Shown: positions 51,918-61,441 of the stretch, in pieces
Numbering within the stretch: the first letter of the stretch is position 1
Layout of the letters: every line of letters begins with the position of its first letter
NCBI RefSeq assembly: GCF_014647375.1
Contig: NZ_BMPB01000006.1
Location: forward strand, 310,001-374,000
Direction of reading: 5' to 3'
Origin: Parabacteroides faecis
GTDB lineage: Bacteria > Bacteroidota > Bacteroidia > Bacteroidales > Tannerellaceae
Length of the DNA: 64,000 bases
The notes under the pieces: generated by a model
The model's database searches: none
What the model saw: only the letters and a program-made list of their open reading frames with translations
What the model was told of the DNA's origin: nothing
Made by a program: the position numbers and the translations under genes

Positions 51918-53012
51918 TTATTTTGTTTCGATCACTTCTTTTACCTTTGCTTTCAGTCCGTCGCCACGCAGGTCGCGTGCTATGATCGTGCCATCGGGAC
52001 CGAACAGGATGATATGAGGTATGCCGTTGATTCCGTATAGTTTAGTCGGCTTTTCACCTGCATTCAGTATCTGTGGCCAGGTTATTTTTAACTCTTCTAT
52101 AGCTTTCTTCGTGTTTTCAGGGCTATCCCATACGGCAACGCCTAAAACTTCCAGTCCTTTATTTTTGTATTGGTTATACACTTCTGCCAAAACGGGTGTT
52201 TCTGCCCGACATGGACCGCACCAGCTTGCCCAGAAATCGACCAGCGTGTATTTCCCTTTGCCGACATAGTCGGATAAAGATACTTTGTTACCGTCTTCCG
52301 TCTCGATCGTGAAGTCAGTAAAAGGTTTGCCCTCAGCGGTCTTTTCCAATGCGTCGAAGCGTTGTAACCTTTCCTGCATGCTGGGGGTGTTACGAACCGG
52401 TTCGCTCAATAAGGATAGTTTTGCTTTTATCTGATCGGTCGAAAGGTAGCCATCCATATAGTTCAGTGCCATTCCTCCGATCGGGTTATTCAGGTTTCTG
52501 TCGAAGAATCCGTCGAGCATGGCCAGATAAGCCGGTTTCCATTCATTCTGGAAAAAGTCTTTCTGCAGTTTCATACGTTCTTCTTTATCTTCTGTTTGTT
52601 TCATGAATTCCTGCCGTTTGGAATCGATCAGGTCCGACATGCTGTCCTGTGCTGCGAAAAAACGTGCTATCTCATCGTTCAAAGGACTTCCTGACGGGGA
52701 CACCGGCTTACTCAGATCGAGATTGATCGTTCCGTTCTCAAGAATGAAATTGACATAATATTCACGGCTGGCATCGATACGGCAGTAAGCGGCTGTATCC
52801 ATCTTGCCGGTAAAAGTGAAAGTGGTTCCTGTAACAACCGTACTGTCTATGTTGAGATTGTTATTGTCACGGTTATAGATATAGATCATTTTCCCGTCCA
52901 GCGAATTATCGGGAATAGTACCGTTTATGGTATAAGTCGTGGCTGGCTTTTCCGAACAGGCCGTGAAAAGCAATAGTCCGGTTAACATTGTGAATAAAAA
53001 GTTTGTCTTCAT
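51918..53012 (-). CDS. TlpA-family thioredoxin lipoprotein with DUF4369 domain
   Basis: This is 364 residues with a lipoprotein signal (LLLFTACSEKP, lipid Cys19). The DUF4369 domain runs about 27-120 (YTINGTIPDNSLDGKMIYIYN), a helical linker follows, and the thioredoxin domain starts near 230. WCGPC lies at 264-268, and the cis-proline loop is intact (GINGIPHIILFGPDG). A periplasmic thiol-disulfide role is likely. It is downstream of the permease operon but separated by 141 bp with a hairpin, so it is probably its own unit. Confidence 0.9.
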   Translation of the reverse strand: MKTNFLFTMLTGLLLFTACSEKPATTYTINGTIPDNSLDGKMIYIYNRDNNNLNIDSTVVTGTTFTFTGKMDTAAYCRIDASREYYVNFILENGTINLDLSKPVSPSGSPLNDEIARFFAAQDSMSDLIDSKRQEFMKQTEDKEERMKLQKDFFQNEWKPAYLAMLDGFFDRNLNNPIGGMALNYMDGYLSTDQIKAKLSLLSEPVRNTPSMQERLQRFDALEKTAEGKPFTDFTIETEDGNKVSLSDYVGKGKYTLVDFWASWCGPCRAETPVLAEVYNQYKNKGLEVLGVAVWDSPENTKKAIEELKITWPQILNAGEKPTKLYGINGIPHIILFGPDGTIIARDLRGDGLKAKVKEVIETK

Positions 53013-53105
53013 ATATGTTGATAATTATAATATATACATATTTCCGGTTAAATGAATATACGAAAGTATGAAAGTTTCTTTCATTTCCGGCATAATTCCT
53101 TCACT

Positions 53106-53125
53106 AGAATTAAAATATTAATTCT
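53106..53125. other. Small hairpin after the permease operon
   Basis: AGAATTAA and TTAATTCT form an 8-bp stem with a 4-nt loop. T's follow on the plus strand only, so its value as a terminator for the leftward operon is uncertain. Confidence 0.4.
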
Positions 53126-53153
53126 TTTTGGGAAGTGCCGGTGTCTGCGTAAC

Positions 53154-55556
53154 TTACTCTGCTTTTACTGACTCTGCCGGATTTGCTTGTGCTGCTTCTT
53201 TTACCTGGCGGAAGATGGATAACAGGACAATCATACAGGTGATGAAAAATACGGCAATGAAAGGCCATATAGTCAGAGTGATATGATTGGCATAGGTTTC
53301 CAGCCAGCGTTTCATCAGGATATATCCTAATGGGAGGGCAAAGAAGTTGCTGATAATAACTAATATCAGATATCCCTTGAAGAACAGTTGCAGGATATGA
53401 GAGAAGGTGGCACCGTTTACTTTACGGATGGCGATCTCTTTTTTACGCTGCTGGGCTGATAAGCTGACCAGCGAATAGATTCCGAAGGTGGAAATCAGGA
53501 TACAGACGACTGCGATGATACTGAATACGCTGAAGATCACTTTTTCGGGGCGATTGAATTTGTCTACCAGATCGGATAGTTTTATACACATATTCTGGCT
53601 GGTTACTCCATGAGTATTTAGTTTTTGTGTTACTTTTGAGATATGCTCCAATACTTCTTTTTTATGTTCCGGGATGTAGCGGATATAGAAATACTGAGCA
53701 GGAATATAGTCCGTTACATCTTTGTCCGTATGTAATCGGAAGAAGGTTCTCCCGACCGGATATTGCATAGGGGAATAAATATAATCTTCAATGATTCCGC
53801 ATACCTTCCGGTTAGTAACGCCTTCTCTATTGTACATTGACCGTTGCAATAAATCGTTATAACCTAAATCTTTGAAACCTGTTTCATTGACAATGTAATC
53901 GTTCGGATTACTGTCATCGATCCAGCTCCCTTGTTTTAAAGTCAGTTCAAAGAATGAAAAGAACTCTTTGCTGACAAGCATTACGCGATCTTCCCTTTTG
54001 GGATCCGGATCGGCAGGGTCGAATGCAAAATGGGTAACGTAGGCACCGTACCAATCCCCTTGTTCTGTAAATATATTGGCATTCGTAGCGGTATAGCAAA
54101 CATCGGTTATATACGGATGATTTTGCAATTCAGGCATTAATACTCTAATATCTTGTTCATAAGCATTTTCACCTCCCATATCGACCTGGATTACGTTTTC
54201 ATAATTTAATCCCTTGCTCTTGGTCAATATAAAATTCAACTGTTGGAAAAGGATAAGTGAGGTAATGAAAAATAACGAGCCGATGAATATCTGACCGACA
54301 ATTAATCCTCGCTTAAAGAATATAGGATTTGTTTTCATATTGCATAAGATATTCCGTATGGGAAGAAGGGTCAATAACCAGAAAACAAACATGCTTGCTA
54401 TGAGTGATATGATAGCATTGAAGAATAAAGCAGACTTGTCGATGTGCCGCGATACACCTTCATAAATTCCGTAATGATTCCATGCCGTATAACTTTCATA
54501 ATAAGGAAAGATAACCTCTATCAGGCAAAAAGCTAACAGGTAAGCAATAGCCATCGGGAGGAATAGCTCGGTCCAACCTTTTAATAGCATATCTTTAGGA
54601 GATGCACCGATACATAGATAAGTTTTGTTTTTCGTTTGTTTGCGTTGTTGTTGACCGATAAATAGAACTAACAGGTTCATTAATGCACTCAGGAAAGCCA
54701 TGAAGCCTGCTAAAGCCAGAATATGGATATTGCGTATTCTGTTTTCCAGTTCCGGATGGCAATATAAATGAACTTCCGGAAGTGTTCGTAAGTTGATCTT
54801 CCATTGGTCGATATTTTCTGTTCCCCATGGGTCTTCCGCATGACTTTTGTATGTAGCGAGTTTTTCTTTGATCTTACTGACATTTGCGCCTTTCAATAAA
54901 CGGACATATGTAGTGTTCCGCTTAACATGACGTAAGGGTTGTACTTCGTCGATCAGCAAAAACTGGAATAGCAGGTCTGAATTATCCGGATAGTTTTTGA
55001 TGACTCCCGCAACGACCGGGCGGGTTTGCTCACTCAGTTCGAACACTTTACCGACACAGTCGGTTGTTCCGAAAAACTTCTGTGCCATACTCTCGGTGAG
55101 GATAACAGCCGTACCGTCCGGATAAGTTCCTTTATAGGTTCCGGCGATGAAATCGGCTCTGAAAAAGTCGAAGAAGGAGTGATCGCAGACCAGACCATAT
55201 ACCCTCAGAGTACTGTTGTTATTCTTTATGCTATAATGGAGATTGCTGAAAGTACATACTTTTTCGATCTCCGGCACTAACTTCTTTATCTCTGCCAGGT
55301 CGTTGACATGTAACTGGTCCAGGTCGGCATCGGCACCCGTTGCTTTTTTCACCAGTCCGGTAGTAGTCAGGCAATAAATCCGGTCTCCGTCCGGATGGAA
55401 GTTATCGAAATGGGTCTCCCACCACAGCCAGTATCCGCCCAGGACGAAGGCGGTGAAGCCTATTGCCAGTCCGATGATGCTGACAATCGATTGGGTTTTA
55501 TATTTGACTAATTCCCGAAAAGTAACTTTAAAGTAGTGCCGTGTTTTGTTTTGCAT
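53154..55556 (-). CDS. FtsX/MacB-type ABC permease, last gene of the operon
   Basis: This is 800 residues. The first helix is in VSIIGLAIGFTAFVLGGYWLWW, with a periplasmic MacB-like domain, middle helices (ILALAGFMAFLSALMNLLVLF), a second domain and C-terminal helices (VFSIIAVVCILISTFGIYSLVSL, QRKKEIAIRKVNGA, ending NPAESVKAE). The middle helical block differs from the other four permeases here (LFIGQQQRKQTKNKTYLCIG), so it is the most divergent member. It has no ATPase motif. It follows the next permease after 4 bp. Confidence 0.9.
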   Translation of the reverse strand: MQNKTRHYFKVTFRELVKYKTQSIVSIIGLAIGFTAFVLGGYWLWWETHFDNFHPDGDRIYCLTTTGLVKKATGADADLDQLHVNDLAEIKKLVPEIEKVCTFSNLHYSIKNNNSTLRVYGLVCDHSFFDFFRADFIAGTYKGTYPDGTAVILTESMAQKFFGTTDCVGKVFELSEQTRPVVAGVIKNYPDNSDLLFQFLLIDEVQPLRHVKRNTTYVRLLKGANVSKIKEKLATYKSHAEDPWGTENIDQWKINLRTLPEVHLYCHPELENRIRNIHILALAGFMAFLSALMNLLVLFIGQQQRKQTKNKTYLCIGASPKDMLLKGWTELFLPMAIAYLLAFCLIEVIFPYYESYTAWNHYGIYEGVSRHIDKSALFFNAIISLIASMFVFWLLTLLPIRNILCNMKTNPIFFKRGLIVGQIFIGSLFFITSLILFQQLNFILTKSKGLNYENVIQVDMGGENAYEQDIRVLMPELQNHPYITDVCYTATNANIFTEQGDWYGAYVTHFAFDPADPDPKREDRVMLVSKEFFSFFELTLKQGSWIDDSNPNDYIVNETGFKDLGYNDLLQRSMYNREGVTNRKVCGIIEDYIYSPMQYPVGRTFFRLHTDKDVTDYIPAQYFYIRYIPEHKKEVLEHISKVTQKLNTHGVTSQNMCIKLSDLVDKFNRPEKVIFSVFSIIAVVCILISTFGIYSLVSLSAQQRKKEIAIRKVNGATFSHILQLFFKGYLILVIISNFFALPLGYILMKRWLETYANHITLTIWPFIAVFFITCMIVLLSIFRQVKEAAQANPAESVKAE

Positions 55557-55560
55557 GATT

Positions 55561-57933
55561 TTATTCGCTTTTTATGACTTCTGCCGGGTTCGTTTCAGAC
55601 GCTTTGAGAGTCTGGTAAAGTACGGTAGATATGATCAGGATAATTGTTAATAACAGAATGGTGATGTACATCCATAAATGGATGCTGATCCGGTAAGGAT
55701 ATTGTTCCAGCCAGCCGTGCATGAACAACCATGCCAAAGGAAGAGCTACCAGCTTGGCAATGAGTGCGATCGACAGGTATTCCCGGACGAACATGCTAAT
55801 AATAGCTCGTGAGGTAGCTCCCATTACTTTGCGGACGGCCACCTCTTTCCGTCGTTGGGCTATATTACCCGAGGATATGGAATAAAGTCCAAAGATGGAT
55901 ATGAGCGTGCAGAGTATTGCCAGTAAAGAGAATAGTTGCAGGCTTGCATCTTCCGACCGGCTTAATTCTTTCAGTACTTCGTTAACTGTTGTAATTTCCG
56001 GTTGCTGGTCGTGGGGGAATGCATGTTTTTTATAAGCATTCCGGATCGCTTTGATGGCATTTTCTTCATTCCCCGGATTTACTTTAGCATAGTAAAAGTA
56101 GCTCTTCCATTGGGAAGGATTTAATATAATGATAACGGGAAGAATCGGATTTCTCAGGCTGGTAGACTGGAAATCTTTTACTAAACCGACAATTTCTACG
56201 TCTTGCTGTTGATTGTTCCAAAAGCTGAGTTTTTTACCGATCGGATCTGTATATCCCATGATACGTGCTGCTTCTTCGTTAATAAGTGCTTTAGAACTCA
56301 TAAGACGTCTTGTTCCTTTTACAAGATCAGTATCTTCCAGCTCCCGACCTTTTAATAAAGGTATTTGGAAAGTGGACAGAAAGTTTTTACTGACTTCCAG
56401 TATATGGAAATTAACTTTAGTATTCGGGCCTTTCCCTTCCCACTCTACTTCCGTTAATGAAAAAGGCTCATGCATGATAGAGAAAAACGATGCTATCACC
56501 AGTTCTTTAACAATAGGAAGGGAGACAATTTCATGTGCAGTACCATCCCTGTCATCATTCAGCATGGTAATCTGTATCAAGCCTTCTTTTTCGAACCCGA
56601 GATTCTTGTTTTTCATCAAAGAGGTTTGTTTGAGCAGGATGAAAGCGCACATCAGAAAAAATACGCAGATACCCAGTTGGGTTGTCATTGCTATTTTGCG
56701 GAACCAACTTTTCCGATGAGGCGCAACCCCTCCGGATACTAACAGTTGGGAGGTTCGGATAAACCGCAGAGACAGCGGGAGGGAGATCAAAATAGTTATT
56801 ATCCAACTGAACAGTGAGATTTTTATCATATCCGCATATAAATCCTTATTTCCGATTGCTGTATGAAAAACATGTCTGAACAAAGGTGATGTGACCTCCA
56901 TTAAACTCCATGCCAGTAAAGTCGCAATGAATATCATCAATGAATATTCCAATAATAAGAGGCAGATCAAATCTTTTTTTCCTGCTCCGATTGCACTGCG
57001 CAGCTTCATTTCCCGAATTCGTATATAAGTCCGGTTGATCTGTAGATTGATAAAGTTGAAAAATACACAGAGTAGCAATAGAAATCCGGTTATTGCAAAA
57101 GTCCGTATATAAGTAAGGTTAAAAGATAGTTCGGTACCGAACGTATGCCGTACGTCTGTGATAGGAATCAACTTCAAAAAGATAGTTTCATTGTATTTAT
57201 GGGTAGAGGTGTAGTCTGTTATCTTTTTTTCGAATGCGTCGATATGCGTGTTTTTATCTAGTAACAGATATATTTTAGTATTTAGATACATCCATTGATT
57301 TGCTTCCGGTATTTCTTGTTCTGCCTTTCGTGCATGCCGGTCCAGTTCGAAAGCTTCTCCGGCAAACATGGAGTTGTCGGGTGTATCTTCCAGTACAGAA
57401 ACAATTCTGAGACTTTTCTCATAACCGCTACTTAATACTTTATTGAATGCTTCTTCCGGAGTACCAAACAGCTTAACTGCAAAAGAACGGGTTATCGCAA
57501 TATCGTTTAATGATTGCAGGATATTATCTTGCCTTCCGCAAATTACTTTTTGCGGGAAGAAAGAGAAGAAATTTTCGTCGATAAAGACTTCGTCGGGATT
57601 AGGCACACGCTTTTCATTGTAGGAAAAATCAGATGCGTACTTCCCGTATATTTGAGTAGTCTCTATTACTTCCGGGAAATCCTGTTTTAACCTTCTTGCC
57701 AGTATAAGAGGTAACTGCTCTGTTTTCTTTCCGGTCTGTTTGTCTACCCCATAGAGCATGTATATCTGTTTGGATCGGGGATAAAAACCGTCGTATGAAG
57801 TTTCATATTTCAGCCAGTTGATCCCATATGCAAAACATACCAATCCGATTGCCAATCCGGTAATACTGATGACGGTCTGCAATTTGTATTTGAAAAAATT
57901 ACGTATGGCTATAATGATATAGTGTTTCAACAT
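55561..57933 (-). CDS. FtsX/MacB-type ABC permease
   Basis: This is 790 residues. It opens MLKHYIIIAIRNFFKYKLQT with a first helix (VISITGLAIGLVCFAYGINW) and has the usual two periplasmic domains. The middle helices follow TFAITGFLLLLCVFFNFINLQINRTYIRIREMKLRSAIGAGKKDL, and the C-terminus is AQRRKEVAVRKVMGATSRAIISMF, ending NPAEVIKSE. It is a close paralogue of 57965-60361, over the whole length. A heteromeric transporter of two such subunits is the likely product. No Walker motif. Confidence 0.92.
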   Translation of the reverse strand: MLKHYIIIAIRNFFKYKLQTVISITGLAIGLVCFAYGINWLKYETSYDGFYPRSKQIYMLYGVDKQTGKKTEQLPLILARRLKQDFPEVIETTQIYGKYASDFSYNEKRVPNPDEVFIDENFFSFFPQKVICGRQDNILQSLNDIAITRSFAVKLFGTPEEAFNKVLSSGYEKSLRIVSVLEDTPDNSMFAGEAFELDRHARKAEQEIPEANQWMYLNTKIYLLLDKNTHIDAFEKKITDYTSTHKYNETIFLKLIPITDVRHTFGTELSFNLTYIRTFAITGFLLLLCVFFNFINLQINRTYIRIREMKLRSAIGAGKKDLICLLLLEYSLMIFIATLLAWSLMEVTSPLFRHVFHTAIGNKDLYADMIKISLFSWIITILISLPLSLRFIRTSQLLVSGGVAPHRKSWFRKIAMTTQLGICVFFLMCAFILLKQTSLMKNKNLGFEKEGLIQITMLNDDRDGTAHEIVSLPIVKELVIASFFSIMHEPFSLTEVEWEGKGPNTKVNFHILEVSKNFLSTFQIPLLKGRELEDTDLVKGTRRLMSSKALINEEAARIMGYTDPIGKKLSFWNNQQQDVEIVGLVKDFQSTSLRNPILPVIIILNPSQWKSYFYYAKVNPGNEENAIKAIRNAYKKHAFPHDQQPEITTVNEVLKELSRSEDASLQLFSLLAILCTLISIFGLYSISSGNIAQRRKEVAVRKVMGATSRAIISMFVREYLSIALIAKLVALPLAWLFMHGWLEQYPYRISIHLWMYITILLLTIILIISTVLYQTLKASETNPAEVIKSE

Positions 57934-57964
57934 GGCTGATGACTGTTTTTAGTAGTTTATTTTG

Positions 57965-60361
57965 TTATTCGCTTTTTATGACTTCTGCCGGATTTGTTTC
58001 TGATGCTTTTAATGTCTGATAGAGAACGGTACAGATAATCAAAGCACTTGTTACTAATAATACGATACCATACATCCAGAAACCGATATTGATGCGATAA
58101 GGATATTGCTCCAGCCATCCGTGCATAAACAGCCAGGCTAGTGGGAGGGCAATGACGTTGGCAATGACTACGATTGTCAGATACTCTTTGAAGAACATGC
58201 TGATAATTGTTTTTGACGAGGCACCCATCACTTTGCGCACGGCTACTTCTTTTCTGCGTTGTGCAATATTACTGGATGAAACGGAATAGATTCCGAAGAT
58301 AGAGATCAAAGTACAGAGTATCGCCAATAAAGAGAATAGCTGTAGGCTGGCATCTTCCGACTGATTCAACTGGTTGAAAACATCTGTCATTGTCTGTATT
58401 TGGGGAACTGTATCTCCTTCTTTTTTGTATTTTTCGAAAACTGTCCGTATGGCTTTAATGGCAGCTTGTTCATTTTGGGGTTTTACACGGGCGTAATAGT
58501 AGTAACTATTCCATTTACTTCCGTCGAGTGTGATAATCATCGGGAGTACCGGGTTACGCAGACTGGCCGCCTGGAAGTTTTTGACGACGCCTACTATTTC
58601 CATCTCTTTTTGTCCCCTTTTTCCGTCGTGGTAAATGACGCCGTTCCAGATACTGATCTTTTTTCCGATCGGGTTGTCCATTCCCATGATCCGGGCTGCT
58701 TCTTCATTGATGACGGCAGTGTTGCCCGGCGTGGTCCAGTCTTCCGGATCCGAATTACCTTCGTCTATAAAATTACCTTTTAATAAGGTGATTTTGAATG
58801 CATCCAAAAATTTGCTTCCTACTTTGATTACCTGGAAATTCGGATTGAAATCGTCCGGCTTTCCTTCCCAATGCACTTCATTCTGTGTATAAGGTTCGTG
58901 GGTGATAGAAAAGATGCTGCATTCAACAAATTCATCGATTATCGAAAGAGTAGCCAGTTCGTGGGTGATTCCGGAACGGTCACGATAATTCATTGTGATA
59001 TGAATCAGCCCCTCTTTCTGGAATCCCAGATCCTTATGCTTCATTAATGAGATTTGCCGAAGCATGATGAAGGTACTCATCAGGAAGAATACACAGATTC
59101 CGAGCTGAATGGTCATGCTGACTTTTCGGAACGAACCTTTCCGGTTGGCAGAAATACCTCCGGACAACATAAGTGAAGATGTTCGTATGAAACGCAGTAA
59201 TAGTGGAAATGAGACAAAGAGTAATACCCCCCAGCTGACTAAAGTTGTAACAATAAGGCTTATATAGAAATCATGGTTGGCAATCTTCGTATCGAAGGTT
59301 TTACAGAACAGTGAAGAACTGAGTTCCAGCAGACAAAAGGCCAGAACAAAGGCTATACCTGTCTGTAATGTGAGTTCGGTCAATAGTTGTATAATCAGTT
59401 CCCGTTTACCGGCACCTATCGAATTTCGGAGTCTTATTTCTTTCATACGCTGATAGATACGGTTCAGGAGAAGATTGACGAAATTGAAGAATACGCACAA
59501 CAACAACAGGATGGTCGTTATGGCAAAAGTGCGGATGTAGGACAGGTTAAACGATAACTCGCTTCCGAACGTGTGTCGCATATCTGTTAACGGAATCATC
59601 TTTATCGCAAGTGTATTCAGATAGTTGTTTTTCTCCAGATAAGTTTGTAGCTTCTTTCTGAATACATCCGCACTGGCTTGATCTTCCAACAGCAGATAAA
59701 TTTCATTTTCAAATAGACTCCATTGTCTGTCTTCCGATATTCTGTCTGTCATTTCAGTGGTAAACTTATCCAATTCGAAGACATTCTGTTTAAATGCGGA
59801 ATTAGCAGGTGCATCTTCTACTACCGCCACGATGGTAAGTGTTTCCCGGTATCCGTTTTTCATCACTTTTCCGATCGCATCTTCCGGACTTTTGAAATAT
59901 TTGAGGGCGAAAGAGCGGGTTATGACTATTTCATCCAGCGAATGCAACAGATTCGTTTGCCGACCGCTAAGAACTTTCCTGGGGAAAAGGGTAAAGAAAT
60001 TGTTGTCGATAAATATTTCTTTCGGATCTTCCAATGTCTGGTCGTTATATTTGAAGGTGGAACCGAAATTCCCGTATACCAGTGCAGTCTCTTTTATCTC
60101 CGGAAAATCTTGTTTGAGTTTACGGGCCAGAACGAGTGGCAATTTTCTCTCTTTTTTCCCGGTTTGTTTGTTGATGCCGTAGAGCGTGTACATTTGTTTG
60201 GACTTCGGATAAAAACCGTCGTAGGAAGTTTCGTATTCCAACCATTTCATTCCGTAGGTGAAACAGACGAGTCCAACTGCCAGTCCGATAACGCTGATAA
60301 GGGTCTGTAATTTGTATTTGACAAAATTACGTGAAGCGATAGTGATATAATGTCGTATCAT
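57965..60361 (-). CDS. FtsX/MacB-type ABC permease, paralogue of the previous entry
   Basis: This is 798 residues. It opens MIRHYITIASRNFVKYKLQT. Near-identical blocks to the gene at 55561-57933 include SYDGFYPKSKQMYTLYGINKQTGKK, LSYIRTFAITTILLLLCVFFNFVNL, DASLQLFSLLAILCTLISIFG and the C-terminal YQTLKASETNPAEVIKSE. Tandem duplication with later divergence is clear. It lies 31 bp upstream of its copy and 9 bp after the beta-propeller gene. Confidence 0.92.
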   Translation of the reverse strand: MIRHYITIASRNFVKYKLQTLISVIGLAVGLVCFTYGMKWLEYETSYDGFYPKSKQMYTLYGINKQTGKKERKLPLVLARKLKQDFPEIKETALVYGNFGSTFKYNDQTLEDPKEIFIDNNFFTLFPRKVLSGRQTNLLHSLDEIVITRSFALKYFKSPEDAIGKVMKNGYRETLTIVAVVEDAPANSAFKQNVFELDKFTTEMTDRISEDRQWSLFENEIYLLLEDQASADVFRKKLQTYLEKNNYLNTLAIKMIPLTDMRHTFGSELSFNLSYIRTFAITTILLLLCVFFNFVNLLLNRIYQRMKEIRLRNSIGAGKRELIIQLLTELTLQTGIAFVLAFCLLELSSSLFCKTFDTKIANHDFYISLIVTTLVSWGVLLFVSFPLLLRFIRTSSLMLSGGISANRKGSFRKVSMTIQLGICVFFLMSTFIMLRQISLMKHKDLGFQKEGLIHITMNYRDRSGITHELATLSIIDEFVECSIFSITHEPYTQNEVHWEGKPDDFNPNFQVIKVGSKFLDAFKITLLKGNFIDEGNSDPEDWTTPGNTAVINEEAARIMGMDNPIGKKISIWNGVIYHDGKRGQKEMEIVGVVKNFQAASLRNPVLPMIITLDGSKWNSYYYYARVKPQNEQAAIKAIRTVFEKYKKEGDTVPQIQTMTDVFNQLNQSEDASLQLFSLLAILCTLISIFGIYSVSSSNIAQRRKEVAVRKVMGASSKTIISMFFKEYLTIVVIANVIALPLAWLFMHGWLEQYPYRINIGFWMYGIVLLVTSALIICTVLYQTLKASETNPAEVIKSE

Positions 60362-60370
60362 GGTTTAGAA

Positions 60371-61423
60371 TTAAATTTTGTTCTTTAAATTATATTTGAT
60401 AACATCCCGACCTCCTTCTCCGTTGGGAGATAAAGCTAACAAGTATTCGCCGGACTTCTCTGTGGCAATCTTTCGCAAATTACGGTCTGCCTGCAAGACC
60501 GCTTTTTGTTTCCCTTCCCAGTCGAATACATAGATGACCGAATTGCCGGTAAAGTTTGTCGATCCGTCGAACAGACAGAATACATATTTGTCTGAACTAC
60601 AGATATCGATAAAGCATTTTTTACTCTGTTCGGCATCCAGATATTTATTGGTTATGTCAGGAACCGGTATTGTATAATAATCGGCAAAAGAGACCGAAGC
60701 TGTCATATCACAATTCAGATCATAGAAATTGATACCGTCGATAAAACGTAAGGCTGCGACGATTACTCCTTTTTCTTCGTTGATAACCAGGTCGCTGGCG
60801 TATGCTTTTCTCAGGACATCGTCAGGCATCGGAACCGTGATCCGGGGATAACCCGGAACAGCATATTGCCCTGTTATTTTATTGGAAGAGAAGAAAACCT
60901 GCGGTTTACCCGGATTGAATGAAACGGCATATAGTTCTTTGGACGTGATGCAACAGTTTGTACAGATATTCCCGGAAATGAAGTTTGTCATAGATATAAG
61001 CTCTGCAGAGACAGTAGGAGAAGTCTGTGTCTGGTCCAGATCTATGCGTTTCAATTGATGTGAATCATTGTCCCAGATGGAGATCCTGTTCTTGTTGTTG
61101 GCATAGTCATATTTGGTAAAAGACGGATAAGCAATAGAGAACGTATCTTTCTCTCTCGGTTCGATCTGATAAAGTGAGAAATCATTTTTATTTCTCACTT
61201 GCAGGAGTGTGTCGCTGTAATAGTCCAGAAATGCATAGTAATCGTTGGTAATCGCTATATCGTAGTAGTTATGTATCCCATTTCCGGCAAAAACAACCTC
61301 GCCGGACAGTTCGCCAGTGATCTCCGTACCGGCTTTATATGTTTTTATGCCTCCTTGGCTTTTCTGTTTGTTACAGGATACCAATAGGGAAAGACAGGCG
61401 AGTAAATATAAGAACTGTTTCAT
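60371..61423 (-). CDS. Six-bladed beta-propeller lipoprotein within the permease operon
   Basis: This is 350 residues with a lipoprotein signal (LACLSLLVSCNKQK). It contains propeller-like repeats: YYDIAITNDYYAFLDYYSDTLLQV, RISIWDNDSHQLKRIDLD, INFYDLNCDMTAS and SVIYVFDWEGKQKAVLQADRNL. This matches the TolB-like BF-type propeller family of Bacteroidetes. Its place between permease genes, 9 bp and 18 bp from its neighbours, suggests that it works with the transporter as a periplasmic partner or as a surface substrate binder. Confidence 0.82.
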   Translation of the reverse strand: MKQFLYLLACLSLLVSCNKQKSQGGIKTYKAGTEITGELSGEVVFAGNGIHNYYDIAITNDYYAFLDYYSDTLLQVRNKNDFSLYQIEPREKDTFSIAYPSFTKYDYANNKNRISIWDNDSHQLKRIDLDQTQTSPTVSAELISMTNFISGNICTNCCITSKELYAVSFNPGKPQVFFSSNKITGQYAVPGYPRITVPMPDDVLRKAYASDLVINEEKGVIVAALRFIDGINFYDLNCDMTASVSFADYYTIPVPDITNKYLDAEQSKKCFIDICSSDKYVFCLFDGSTNFTGNSVIYVFDWEGKQKAVLQADRNLRKIATEKSGEYLLALSPNGEGGRDVIKYNLKNKI

Positions 61424-61441
61424 ATCTGTATTATTTTATTG